Source: Sialis fuliginosa (Eukaryota; Arthropoda; Insecta; Megaloptera; Sialidae). From it: a stretch of DNA of 64,000 bases. Made by a program: the position numbers and the translations under genes. The stretch spans positions 16,492,001 to 16,556,000 of the forward strand of contig OY540810.1 of assembly GCA_961205875.1 (NCBI GenBank), given 5' to 3'. Within the stretch, counting starts at the first letter, position 1; each line of letters begins with the position of its first letter. Shown here piece after piece: positions 51,301 to 61,284 of this stretch. The notes below the pieces were generated by a model. It was not told the origin of the DNA. It worked only from the letters and a program-made list of their open reading frames with translations, and searched no databases.

Positions 51301-52664
51301 AAAATCGACTATTTAGGACTTAAGAAAGATTTGTAGTATCCATAGAAACTATTTTGAAGTTAAACAAAGAAATGATATCAGAAATTCGTAGTGATTTAAA
51401 TTTTATTTTTAAAAATTTATTATACACGTCGTATGATTGGTGAATTTAAATATTGTATAGCTATAGTGACCAATGGCGTGCGACCGTCTAGCAAAAGGTA
51501 ATATTTGTACAATTAATAATGTTCTAGCAACTGTCCTCGACTTCGCGCGCATTGTATTCTTTTTTATCGATATCTATACACTACATACATATATGTATGT
51601 ATGTACATAGTATAATATAAAATCCCTCGCTGCGTCTGTCTGTCTATCTGAGCACGATTTTCTCAGTAATTACTAAACGGATTTCATTCCGGATTTCACT
51701 AATGAATAGAGTGTTTCACAAGGAAGGTTGAGGTGTATAATTTTTTGGATATTTTATGTAAATTTCATGTTTGAAAAAAAAAACAATAGTCGGAGAGGTA
51801 TTTTCGCGTGCGCCGCATAAATAGTTAGCGATATGTGAAAACAACTCGCCTAGAATTTTTTATGGGGGCAACCTAAAGTCATATGGGTTCTTAGGAGGTA
51901 ACGATGGGGTATGCCTAAATTAGGTTTGCCTTATGATAACCACATACCGCACTCCCGCAAAAAATGGCATATTTGAGATAAAAATGTAGAATGATTCTAA
52001 ATTACTATACATATCTTCTAAAAAATTGTCATTTTTGTACTTCGTGTACTTACCGTCAGATGGCAGACATAACACTATAGTTCTCTTAATTTCGTTTTAA
52101 GCCTTGGCACTTTACAGAAACGGTCTCCGTCACCGCTTCAGCCTTGTAAATCTATTATATGTGATTCAATACAAGTGACATGTTAGCTGCGTCGAAACGG
52201 CGCTACGTTTTGACACAGCTAACATGTAATAGATTTGCAAGGTCGAAGCGGTGACGGAGACCGTTTCTGTAAGGTGCCAAAGTTTTAGTGTTTTAATAAT
52301 TATTATTTTTTTAACCCTCATAGGAATACTGAAATATTTAAATTAAATACTGTGTAACAGTCCTTTTCCTATACTGCCTTCACAATTTTGATTGTTAAAT
52401 TAATAGATCCTTATAGCTTACGTCATAAAAAGAAAAACCTTATGAAAATTTCACGTTTTTCAGTCACTCAGGACTATTTATAGAGATACTGCATAAAAAC
52501 TCTATAATTGCAATAAATATTATAATTTTACTCAAAAGTAATATACCCCAACAATCAGATAATCAATTAATTAACAGTTAATTAAAATTAAAATTTCAAT
52601 ACTTACTTGAAACCAATGGCAATAATAGCAAGAGCAGCCACATTTTCAGTACTCCTATCTTCAT
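30311..52664 (-). CDS. SMPD1: Acid sphingomyelinase (sphingomyelin phosphodiesterase 1), 15 coding exons
   Basis: Secreted/lysosomal zinc enzyme that cleaves sphingomyelin to ceramide and phosphocholine. Exons on the minus strand: 52607-52664, 47871-47998, 40371-40524, 39453-39623, 38594-38721, 38061-38209, 37911-37989, 37675-37847, 36607-36801, 36449-36549, 35071-35223, 34902-35011, 34093-34277, 31699-31884, 30311-30356; 2016 nt, 671 aa (human 631). Signal peptide [19 protein letters not shown]. Saposin B domain about residues 105-195 (CTACQAG ... CSFIIGDAC). Metallophosphatase core: SDTHFD near 226, WTGDLPPHD near 299, [17 protein letters not shown] near 340, HIIGHIPPGH near 445 and [15 protein letters not shown] near 482, which supply all expected metal and catalytic residues. 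A Cys-rich C-terminal helical domain follows. The last exon encodes only 14 residues and is the least certain. An acceptor just before the ATG implies a non-coding first exon upstream. Confidence 0.95.
30506..31037. mobile_element. GGCCAGGCGTC foldback element, copy 2
   Basis: Starts GGTCAGGCGTCAATT and ends GGCGCCTAG, with an interior stretch AATGAAAGCTAATTAAATTC shared with the copy at 21643-22006. Lies in the last SMPD1 intron. Confidence 0.6.
31229..31495. repeat. cluster of poly-C and poly-G tracts
   Basis: Two uninterrupted C runs of 17 or more near 31230 and 31330 and a G run near 31484, within the last SMPD1 intron. Apparent Pro-rich frames are artefacts of the runs. Similar G/C runs occur near 44050, 47530, 50797 and 57633. 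Confidence 0.8.
32064..32216. mobile_element. 51-bp inverted repeat, Penelope-like element remnant
   Basis: Arms 32064-32114 and 32166-32216 are complementary at 50 of 51 positions; the arm includes ACACCTAACCACAATAAAAC and ends in CACTCGACAC. The 51-nt loop contains a hammerhead-like core on the minus strand. Penelope-like retroelements combine inverted terminal repeats with hammerhead motifs, which is the basis for the class assignment; no reverse transcriptase is present. Confidence 0.6.
32101..32150 (-). ncRNA. hammerhead-ribozyme-like motif
   Basis: Read on the minus strand: stem I GCTC, core CTGATGA, stem II of 6 bp (GACTTC-TTGT-GAAGTC), core GAAA, a minimal stem III (ACA-CG-TGT), the cleavage-site C, then stem I partner GAGT. 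All three stems can form. One extra G separates CTGATGA from stem II, so activity is uncertain. Stem III is tiny and self-complementary (CACGTG), as in the small hammerheads of Penelope-like elements that are reported to act as dimers. Confidence 0.5.
32880..33163. mobile_element. Helitron-like fragment
   Basis: Contains GACAGGTATCTTCACGTGCG, similar to GAGAGGTATTTTCGCGTGCG near 51793, and ends near GAAGTCGCGGGTAGCGGCTAA, a tail resembling Helitron 3' ends. The 5' end is not defined. Confidence 0.4.
33200..33239 (+). ncRNA. second, degenerate hammerhead-like motif
   Basis: CTGAAGA followed by a potential stem region, then GGTCGAAACGTC. The spacing and the GAAACGTC tail recall small hammerheads of Penelope-like elements, but the core has A in place of U (CTGAAGA) and stem II pairing is poor. 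An A-run follows near 33252, as at a retroelement tail. Confidence 0.25.
33406..34073 (+). mobile_element. non-autonomous Helitron(s) in SMPD1 intron 13
   Basis: Begins TCCATACTCATATTATAAATG after an A and ends with a strong hairpin (CCACGCG-AGCGAAGC-CGCGTGG), six more bases, then CTAA before T: the TC...CTRR, A/T-target signature of Helitrons. A second CTAG-T end (GGGTAATAGCTAG) near 33634 suggests two elements in tandem. The right end is 19 bp from the exon 34093-34277 boundary. Confidence 0.65.
35280..36435. mobile_element. TA-flanked foldback filling SMPD1 intron 10
   Basis: Ends CAGTGAGTCTCCCAAAAGTC and GACTTTTGGAACAGCCTG, both flanked by TA. The arms share the motif AGTCTGGAAA with the element at 36899-37658. 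Without it the intron would be about 67 bp. The right end lies 11-13 bp from the donor of exon 36449-36549. The interior holds a segment that recurs inverted at about 58050-58600. Confidence 0.75.
36899..37658. mobile_element. TA-flanked foldback filling SMPD1 intron 8
   Basis: Ends CAAGGTGTGGTAAGTCTGG and CCAGACTTTTATATTCCCCTG, flanked by TA. Inner arms include GCCGCGGACTTTTCCGGG against its complement near 37425, and TTTGTCCGACA pairs. It makes up 760 of the 873 bp of the intron and ends 14-16 bp from the donor of exon 37675-37847. Confidence 0.75.
42270..42412. repeat. direct repeat ACGCAGGGYCGTCTTAAGG
   Basis: Two copies about 95 bp apart in SMPD1 intron 2, with CGTCTTAAGG(A)AGTTGGGA following each. 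They look like the ends of an inserted or duplicated element. The rest of the intron between 40525 and 43150 shows no gene. Confidence 0.6.
43153..43877 (-). mobile_element. non-autonomous Helitron, second copy
   Basis: Matches the 16614-17354 Helitron nearly end to end. On the minus strand it begins with TCTCTATATATAAAAATG after an A and ends with hairpin-forming CCGGGTAACACCGG, about 10 nt, then CTAG before T. Located in SMPD1 intron 2. Confidence 0.8.
45921..47475. mobile_element. 1.55-kb foldback element in SMPD1 intron 2
   Basis: Long inverted arms of about 300 bp or more (for example CTGATCTAATTGACCTAGAG on the left with its complement near 47245). The right end reads ATTTGACATGGAATGACTC, the complement of the left end of the copy at 4753. 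The left terminus is eroded. Runs of G near 44050 and of C near 47530, each beside a GACGTAAC/TTACGTAAC motif, may mark an older enclosing element. Confidence 0.7.
49145..49218. repeat. short hairpin
   Basis: GTTTCACAGAACATA and TATGTTCTGTGAAAC are perfectly complementary 15-nt arms separated by about 44 nt, in SMPD1 intron 1. The rest of the intron (48000-51600) shows no other gene or clear repeat. Confidence 0.6.
51604..51850 (+). mobile_element. Helitron-family 5' fragment
   Basis: ATTACTAAACGGATTTCATT and GGATTTCACTAATGA, followed by GTGTATAATTTTTTGGATAT, match the interior of the 16614-17354 Helitron read on its own strand. Only part of the element is present. Confidence 0.5.
52103..52281. 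repeat. GC-rich near-perfect hairpin in SMPD1 intron 1
   Basis: The arm CTTGGCACTTTACAGAAACG, then GTCTCCGTCACCGCTTC, is repeated inverted at the right (GAAGCGGTGACGGAGAC). An inner hairpin of ACATGTTAGCTG and CAGCTAACATGT closes it, so pairing extends nearly to the centre. It begins about 325 bp downstream of the first coding exon in transcript order. Confidence 0.8.
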
Positions 52665-52894
52665 GTCCGTACTCTGAAAAACAATTGAAAACAAACTGTA
52701 ATAGATAGTATCAATAGTTATTGGTATAAGGTACCTTATAACATCGCGTGACATAAATCGAAATTATAAAATCATCATAAATATTGTAATGTGTACAAAC
52801 ATGCAAACCGTCGATTGAAAACGTTTAACATGCTCTAAAATTTAAAACCTTTTTTCCAATATAGAGGTAGACGTGAATTATGTAGATATAGGTA

Positions 52895-53289
52895 CAGTCA
52901 CCTGCATTAATGGTCTTGCAGTTTGTATTCATTTTCGTTTATCACAAACTTAGTAGGCTCCTAAACTCCTCATATTTGATTATTATAATATTTAAATTAT
53001 TTCTCCATGTATCAAACAAAGACAGATATTTTGAAATTCATTTGCCAGATAAAGAACTACTCTTCGTTTATAGCACTCATATATATTTGTGCAATTAAAT
53101 TATTATGTAATCTATTGAAAATTGTATACGTAAATTTTGTGGCAATAAATATTTGATATTTCGAATTTTAGTTTTTAAATATATTAAACTTGATAGAAAA
53201 AGATAACCGATGATGTTTGTCTTTAAATTTGGAATCTGTTATAAGCGATTCTAGCCTTTAGGGTGCCAGACGAGTTCTACAGGCGACTG
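52895..53289. mobile_element. TA-flanked MITE, copy 1
   Basis: Ends CAGTCACCTGCA and TACAGGCGACTG with TA on both sides, 395 bp. The interior recurs at 53870-54310. Short frames in both copies are paralogous repeat sequence. Confidence 0.7.
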
Positions 53290-53479
53290 TACATTTGTAT
53301 GAATTATAATTAAATTCGTAATAGATTAACAGGCCAGGTTTAAGATATTTTATTCGTTTAATAAAAACATAAGAAATATTTACAATTAAATGGAAAATTT
53401 TGGATCAAACCGGGTTTTGGCCAATATCTAGTAGGCTATGATAATTTTGTAGGATGAAAATGCACCATTAGTAATACTG

Positions 53480-53790
53480 TATCGGAGCGTGACTGGACCG
53501 AGACCGGCACGATACCTACAGTGTGAATGATTTCATTCTTTATTACTGTGTAGCGATCGCGTATATTGTGATATAAATTTTAATAGTTAGCTGTGAAGTG
53601 AAAATTTTATTTGAAAAACAATTAGTGATTTTAATTTAGATTGTGACAGTTGATATTTTTATGTGATTTTAAATTGTTATATGGTGTAACGTTTTGTAAA
53701 TATTAGAATAAATAGTGCTAAAACTGTATATCTATATTTGATTGGAGCGAAACCGGATCGAGATCGGACCGGGGCCGGCACGATAGTCCG
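53480..53790. repeat. direct repeat of a GGACCGAGACCGGCACGATA motif
   Basis: GACTGGACCGAGACCGGCAC near 53490 recurs as GGACCGGGGCCGGCACGATA near 53768. The spacing is about 275 bp and the local GC content is raised. These could be short direct terminal repeats of a small element. Confidence 0.5.
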
Positions 53791-53869
53791 GATAGACCCT
53801 TAAACTGTCCCGTCTTATAGTTTTCGAGATCCCCACACAGTACCCTGGTATTTAGATATCCTGTGATCG

Positions 53870-54310
53870 ACCAGTTATCATTCAAATTCATTTATCACAA
53901 ACTTGATAGGCTCCTAAACTCCTCATATTTGATTATTATAATATTTAAATTATTTCTCCATATACCATACAAAGACAGATATTTTGAAATTAATTTGCTA
54001 GATAAAGAAGTACTCTTCGTTTATAGTACTTATATTTATTTGTGCGATTAAATTATTACGTAATCTATTGAAAATTGTATAAGTAAATTTTGTGGCAATA
54101 AATATTTGATATTTCGAATTTTAGTATTTAAATATGTTAAACTTGATATAAAATTAATTAATGAAATGGACGTATATTTGTGTTTTTATTTAAAATGATG
54201 TAACTATATAAGCTCCGCCCCAGAAAAAGATAACCTATGATGTTTGTCTTAATATTTTTGAATCTGTTGTAAGCGATTCTGACCTTTACGATGGCAGACG
54301 ATTTCTGAAA
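53870..54310. mobile_element. MITE copy 2, interrupted
   Basis: About 85-90% similar by eye to 52910-53280 over stretches such as GGCTCCTAAACTCCTCATAT and GTAATCTATTGAAAATTGTA. A foreign segment of roughly 70 bp near 54150-54220 (with AAGCTCCGCCCCAG) interrupts it. The termini are eroded. Confidence 0.6.
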
Positions 54311-55119
54311 CCCTACAGACAAATAATGATTATTGTTAATATTAATCGATGTATAAAAAAGTGTTTTATATTTCATCTGAAAACCACCGACGTAATTCAG
54401 ATTAACTGTACTATCTGCTTCAGCTTCAAGTTCACTGGACCAAAGAATAATACAATGTCTTGAATAAAAACAAATCAATTGTGCTGTATCATTTAAAAGT
54501 ACCGGTGTAAGTCATTTATTTGTGTCCCTTCTTTTTAATTTTGTAGTATTATTATCGGTAAATAAAAATTCAATGTTAAAATACCTATATGTATCATACT
54601 AATGATAAATAGTTGATACTAACAACCAGTTCGAGAATTCATCCACGTTGTATTAGTTTTTATAACCTTTTATATTATTTATAAAATCTATATTTGTGTT
54701 GTTGTTGTTGTTAGTTTAAAGCAATTATGACCGCTATTGTATGGCGATTTTCATGCAATAAGGATTCTCTGTTTCGGCGAGTGGGGTATCAAATGAAAGC
54801 TGACAATTCAAGAAATTTAAATATGTCAACATTTTGTTATTATTAAAATCTTTGTTTAACAAGATTACGCACCAGTTCACAAACGGTGCCGAGTTGTATT
54901 TCCAATGGTCAGTATTTCCAACTATATCAGGACGCCAAAAAAAAGATTAAAACATGTATTGTAGCTTTATTTTCTTATTATTTTATTTGCTATTACTTGT
55001 ACTAGAATGCAGTTTAGAAGAAATAATATGAATATAAAATATACACAATATATTGTACGTAAAAAACATTAATTTTCATCCTTTCAAAATTTAATTTACA
55101 ACAATTACATTAAATAGTG

Positions 55120-55270
55120 TCACGAGCGTGACTCGCCGTGCGTGATCGGGCGTGAGTAAAAAATAGGATTCGTGAACGTGCGTGATCGTGAATACTTTTT
55201 TTTGTAACCGTGAGTGAGCGGGTGTGACTAAAAAAATGTCTCTCATGAGCGTGCATGATCGTGAACAAAA
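55120..55270. repeat. degenerate CGTGATCGTGA repeat
   Basis: Several imperfect units containing GTGCGTGATCGTGA and GTGAGTAAAAAA. A 115-codon minus-strand frame across it is repeat-derived. Confidence 0.65.
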
Positions 55271-55751
55271 ATTACTTACGCGCCCAGCTCTACTATAGGT
55301 CTCTAGGTAATACCGGACGATATAGAGTATACCATTATGATTCATGATTGAATTTACATATATCGTATTCGTATACAAATGACGCCATGAATGGCCGTTA
55401 TAACTACATACATTTATCTTATTATAAAAATAATGCAATTACATATTTTCAACGAACTAATGAACAGTTGTAGTAAATATTTATAGTAATTATTCACAAT
55501 GTAATTTAATTAAATAAAACATAAGTTCAGATATAATATATACAGTTACAGACATTGACATTGCTGGAGTAATGTCATTGTTTAATCAATTGTCTGATAG
55601 CGGGTATAATAAATAAAAAATATACTTATAACTAATTATAATATAATCGTATCATTTATGTCAATAATTTTTAATATCACAAGTTGATAGTTTATAGTAC
55701 AGTAAACAATAGTAAACAGTATTATATTTATATGTGTATATAGATACTATA

Positions 55752-56199
55752 CAGAAAAAACTTTATATGAACATGTGTCCGGAAATTTTTCATTTTTTAC
55801 ATGAGCTTTTTTCTTACTTACATCCGTATTAAGTAAAATTCTGCATGCTTTCGTGTATTTTGTGTCATATAATCATATATAAGTTTCCAACACAGGAAAA
55901 AGTTAAAGAACAAAAAAATAATAATCGATGGACCAACAATCCCTATACAGCCCTGATCTAAATTATAATTTTTTAATACTGGAAATCAATAACACTTATT
56001 AATACTAAACGGGTTATCAAATTTGATAACTATATCACGATGGGTTCTCGAGATATTAAATAAAAACTATTTTTGGGTAAAATATTCGAAGGGCTGTGTA
56101 GCTCCCTCACGAAAAATTTCCAGACACATATAATATTCATATAAAGTTTTCTACTTAAAATATATTTTTTAAATTACTGTGCAAGTTTGGCACGACAGT
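55752..56199. mobile_element. foldback, GTGTCCGGAAA family
   Basis: ACTTTATATGAACATGTGTC at the left is matched inverted by GACACATATAATATTCATAT at the right. The right flank carries GCAAGTTTGGCACGACAGTA, as in the longer copy at 59935-61069. Confidence 0.65.
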
Positions 56200-56229
56200 A
56201 GGTATGTATAAAGCAATTAATGTGATTAA

Positions 56230-56710
56230 CCCTTAATTGGTATTGTAAATTTTACAAACGTAACTGGTATCGTGGAGTATATGCGGCCCCCATTAAAGAT
56301 ACATTTTATAAGTGATAAATAATACATTTATTTTATGTAATGAACTAGCTTTTATTACCATTATTATACTAAATTAACTTCTACGAGAGATCCCAATAAA
56401 GTTACAATTTTTTGGATATTTTTAAGTGCCTACAAAAATTTATCTTAGGAAAATTGTTAACAAAAAATATTTTTCTTTCTAATGTAATATGAACTAATTA
56501 AGCAAATAAAATATTTTTTAAAATAACAATTTAAAAAAATCAACTGTAACACGCACGTACCTCCGTCCCGGAAAGTGTTAATGCGCCGAACGTTCGGCAC
56601 CCGCCGCGAGTCACGACGTAATGAGATTACTTAAAATGGCGGATGCACACGATGCTTAGATTTTTAGAAAAACATCAAAACATGTGGGGGCCTAACTAAC
56701 CAGTTAAGGG
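56230..56710. mobile_element. piggyBac-like MITE
   Basis: Bounded by TTAA on both sides with ends CCCTTAATTGGT and ACCAGTTAAGGG, the target and terminal pattern of piggyBac elements. It is 481 bp and non-coding. Its right third (56560-56650) is strikingly GC-rich and includes the palindrome CCGAACGTTCGG. Confidence 0.75.
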
Positions 56711-56889
56711 TTAATAACTCTCAGAGAAATAAGCAGTAAGAAAAATATAACGTAAGTCGGAAAAAATTATTTCGAATCTCATCAATAAATAGTAAATGTT
56801 TAGGGCTGTATAATTAAAATATTTTACATTATTTGAGCCTATATAGGTCGTTTTTTAGGCAATGCATTCTTTATATGTCTGCCTGTTTG

Positions 56890-57180
56890 CTTCGACTGAA
56901 TAAGAAAACTACTAAACTGATTTTGACGAGACTTTAAATTTTCAAATGTCTAAGATTCTAGAATAGTTAAGGATATCTGATAATTGAATTACAGCAAAAA
57001 TATCAACTTGACATGAAAACTACTCAACCGATTTTGATGAGACTTTCACTATTTGAAAGCCGTAGTAGATCCTAAAATTAGTTGAGATTATTGGATAATT
57101 GAATTAGAGCAGGTTTGTAGTAACTTAACACAAAAACTACTGAACCGAATTTGGTAATACTTTCACTGAAAGAAAGCAAA
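56890..57180. repeat. three ~110-bp direct repeats
   Basis: AAAACTACTNAACCGATTTT followed by GANGAGACTTTCAC occurs three times with shared spacing. The remaining sequence to 58050 has no gene; the 144-codon frame starting near 57629 begins in a poly-C run and has no family character. Confidence 0.6.
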
Positions 57181-58049
57181 ATTAATTAATTGTTTTGATT
57201 ATACTAAAACTTATGTAATACGTTATAAGATGATCATCGATCAAAACTATGACCTCGTTTAAATAACAAAAACAATTTTTAGATTCAAACCTTGAGTTTA
57301 GGTTAATTGTTTACACTCATTACCATCAATTCACTTATTTAACGTACAATTTACACATTGCATATTTAAAAAACAGAACAAATATTGTGTTATGTAATAC
57401 CAGCATCTATTTAATTTTATTTAATGCAATATTTATGTAAGTATACATATGTATACTGAATTTGGTATAAATAGTAAAATGCAAACGTATGATTTTGTGT
57501 GTGTTTTTGTTCAGTTTTGAGAAAAAGTATAACAAAAATAATTTTATTTTATTTTATATTATATTATTTTATATTTTTTTTCTAATTTAAAAATGACGCC
57601 TGCAAGGGGCTTCAAGTAGTAATTTATTTTGACCCCCCCCCCCCCTTTATACTCAAAAAACCTAAAAAAAATTGGTAACGGGGCTTTGGTGGGACTACTA
57701 ATGACAAATACTAAAGTCAACAATATCATTTCAAATTTTAGAGAAATAGGGAGAAGCGTCATAGAATTTTTATTTTTTTATTTTCATATCAAAAATGCAC
57801 CTGTAAGTGGCTCCAACAGTCCACATAGTACGTACTTCGAAACCCTTATAGCATACACCCGTGTATGTCTTGGCCGAATGCTTATTTTATTTTGTTTCAA
57901 ATCAAAACAAGTGAAGATGGGCTTCCCACCACCCAAAAAACACAGTGTAATAAAATTTACTAAAAAACATTTTTTGTATAATTTAAGATGCAAATTAAAA
58001 CATAACAAGACTGAAAAGATTACATTTTATTTTGCTAATTCTGAAAAAA

Positions 58050-58600
58050 GTTTAAAATTTTAGACGTCACACCGCAATAATTCCTTAAATGCGCCTGATT
58101 ATTTTCGTTTATTTTTAATAACTTCAATCTAAATCTAAATATTTCTGAGAAATCTTCGTAAGGGAATATTTTATTACAAAAGTTGTGATGACCTATTTAA
58201 TAGAAAATTGAAGCTCTACAAAAAATAGTCTATAAAATATTCACGTAACTATGTGTTATTCTTGAGATATCTTGAAAAAATAACTATTTGTGGATGTCAC
58301 CCCACCCCCTTACACAATTTTGATGATTTTTAAATGGGACCGTCCTCTAGCCCAACCCAAATAATAAACCAAGATTAATTAATATCGGTTTCAGTAGTTC
58401 ATAAGTTATGCGTGTGACAAGGATTCAAGGATTCAGGAGACAGACGGACATTGACCTGAAACGGAAATTTTAAAATCGGAGAATAACTTTAAAATTTTCA
58501 CTTGATGAGAACAACTCTTTTTTTTCTTTGAAAAACGTTCACAAAGCTTCTCGTATCTTTTAGGTATGGCGAGGAAGCAAATATAGATTATTAATTTTTT
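58050..58600 (-). repeat. dispersed repeat shared with 35.4-35.8 kb
   Basis: Inverted copy of the segment in the 35280-36435 element. Shared stretches are GTGTGACAAGGATTC, TGACCTGAAACGGAAA, AATGGGACCGTCCT and CTTCTCGTATCTTTTAGG, then GCGAGGAAGC. A short relic of its end is also at 61530-61565. Confidence 0.65.
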
Positions 58601-59665
58601 TTAAATAAGCATTGACAAAAAAACGCCAAAAATAAATAAAATCAATATCATGAAATTGCTTCCTCCAAGTTGAGGAAACTTTGTCTGAAAAGTTTTTCTA
58701 TAAACAGCTTTTTGGAAAAAAAATTCGTAACGGTTTATCGTATTTCTAATACGCGCAATAATAAAGTGTTAAAATTGATATTATTTTATCATATTGTAAA
58801 TAGTGGATACAAACATAATAAAAATATCATTACGTGTAAATATTAATTACTTCCATAAAAACGATTATCTACATCTTTTTATACAATGAATTAAAACTTT
58901 TTCAAATTATATTTCACATGGTTCAAAAAAGAAAAAAAATTCAGAATACAAGTTGTAGAGAACATTATTTTCTATAATTTATGCATTGTAATCCTTTAAA
59001 CCCGAGACTCTCGACGAGACATAAATAAAGTTGATACCGTTGACAGAAAAAGATTTAATACCACTGTATTATAAAGAGAACATTCCATTGTGAGTTCCTA
59101 TAACTCGTTTACTACCGGTTCAGAAATGCTGATTAAAATAACAAACTAAAATAAATAATAAAATATAATATCAATATGACACGCACACTGTACACACACA
59201 AACAATAATTAAATTCATTATATACTTCAATCATTTTTATTATAAAATCTACTTATTCATTTATACAGTGTATTCCAAGTTGATTAAGACAGGAAATTTA
59301 ACATGGGGGCAATTAGAAGTGTTGTAGTAACCTTTGGTCAAATTTAACGATGTGTTATTGGTGCATTTTGAAATGCCGCCACAAAATTTTATAAAATAGT
59401 AATTAGTATTTTATTTTCAAATTTATATCTGCCAAAAAATATTATTATAATTTTATCTAGGATGCTTACTTTAATTTCATTAATGTATTTTATTCTCATT
59501 AAAGTTGAAAACAAAATACTGTTGATTAATTTAAAAATCAGTTAGTTTCGAGGCGGCATTTCAAAATGCACCAATCACACATCGTTAAATTTGACCAAAG
59601 GTTACTACAACATTTCTAATTGTCCCCATGTTAAATTTCCTATGTCAATCAACTTAGAATACACT

Positions 59666-61284
59666 CAGGGCCGCGCCGACCCCCCACAGCGCCTGTGTGC
59701 GAAACCTATGAAGCGCCTCTTTTTTTCACGAATCTTAATGTTTCAACTTATTTTTATTTCTTATTTGTTAATTTTGACCGAAATAAATGTTCTCTAGTTT
59801 TATATAATTAGATAATATTTTCCTAAATAGGTCAAACCAGTTCGTTTTCGCTTGCCAATTACTGCGAAAAATAAAACGCGAATTAAATTTTTTCATACTT
59901 TATTTATGATGTTCTATCTAATCGTATACTTATACAAGGTGATTCAGCACTGTCGTGCCAAACTTGAACAGTACATCGAGAAAAATGTTTTGAGCAAAAA
60001 ACATTGTATAAACATGTGTCCGGAAATTTGTCATTAGGGGGCTACAGCCCTCTAAAGATTTTGCTCAAAATTAGTTTTTATTTAATATCTTGAGAACCTA
60101 TTGTGCCATAGTTATGAAATTTGATACAGGGTTTAGTATTAATAAGTGTTATCTATATCCAGTATCAACCAATAGTAATTTTGACCAGGATTGTATGGAC
60201 CAAGGAGGCCCGTAGATTTTTATCCAGTATTTTTTGTTCTTCAATTTTTTCCTGAGTTAAAAATTTGAATAAGACTGTATGAGACAAAATACACAAAAAT
60301 ATACTTTGCTCATTTATCATAGGAGAAACCGTTTACGAGCAATATCGATGCAAAAGAAAGCATGCAGAATTTTACTTAATACGGATGCTTCAAATTAAAC
60401 AAAATAAATTTATATTCCTGTTCTTTGATTAAAGGTAAGAAAAAAGTTCATGTACATATATCACCTAATACGTGTCCTCTTAGACCTATAGCCAGTTCTA
60501 TTAATGTTACAAGTAATTTACTAACAACTAGAAAGCGATACTTAAAATGGCTATTTGTTGGTACGGATGAATTTTTGGAGGTACATTTTTATTATTTTTT
60601 TGTCTTATTTTTTATCATAGAACAAGAATATAAAAATATTTTTTGTAATTTGAAGCGTCCGTATTAAGTAAAATTCTGCATCCTTTCTTTTGCACCCAAA
60701 TTCTTCGTAAACGGTTTGTCCTATGATATATGAACAAAGTATATTTTTGTGTATTTTGTACCATACAATCTTATTCAAGTGTCTAATTTAGGAAAAAATT
60801 GAAGAACAAACAGCCCTGATCTAAATTATAATTGCTCAATACTGGAAATCGATAACACTTATTAATACTAAACCCTGTATCAAATTTCATAACTTTAGCA
60901 CAATGAGGTCTCCAGATATTAAATAAAAACGAATTTTGAATAAAATCTTTGGAGGGCTGTAGCCCCCTTACGAAAAATTTCCGGACACATGTTCATATAA
61001 TGTTTTTTGCTTAAAATATTTCTTTTAATTTACTGTTCAAGTTTGGCACGACAGCACTGAATCACCCTGTATATTAATAACAAAATAACTGACTTTTTTC
61101 TAATAATACTTATTTAACTATTACGTATGCTATGTTAAAAAATCAACAAGAGTCTAAAATGTGTAAGAATATAAATAAACATATTTAAATTATATTATTT
61201 CCACTCTTCTTATATAGCGGCGCCCCTATTGTCTTGGCGCCTGTGTGCGCCGCACACTTCGCACACAGGGGCGGCGCGGCCCTG
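59666..61284. mobile_element. hAT-like MITE nested in the TA-flanked MITE
   Basis: Ends CAGGGCCGCGCCG and CGGCGCGGCCCTG are inverted and flanked by the 8-bp duplication AATACACT (59658-59665 and 61285-61292), the target length of hAT elements. CGCCTGTGTGCG(A) occurs in inverted form at both inner arms. It contains a third element. Confidence 0.8.
59935..61069. mobile_element. 1.1-kb foldback inside the hAT-like MITE
   Basis: Ends CAAGGTGATTCAGCACTGTC and GACAGCACTGAATCACCCTG are flanked by TA. The arms extend about 450 bp each and include CATGTGTCCGGAAATTT and GGGCTGTAGCCCCCT. The longest and best preserved member of this family in the window. Confidence 0.8.

Noticed and set aside
52910..54051. 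Pair of similar 62-codon frames
   Set aside because: They look like a duplicated small gene but are paralogous copies of a TA-flanked non-coding MITE.
54158..54478. 106-codon minus-strand frame
   Set aside because: Partly inside the second MITE copy; no splice or family support.
55091..55438. 115-codon minus-strand frame
   Set aside because: Its core is translated from the degenerate CGTGATCGTGA repeat; no recognisable domain.
57629..58063. 144-codon plus-strand frame
   Set aside because: Begins in a poly-C run, low-complexity Lys/Phe/Asn composition from AT-rich DNA, no family motif; lies in repeat-derived sequence.
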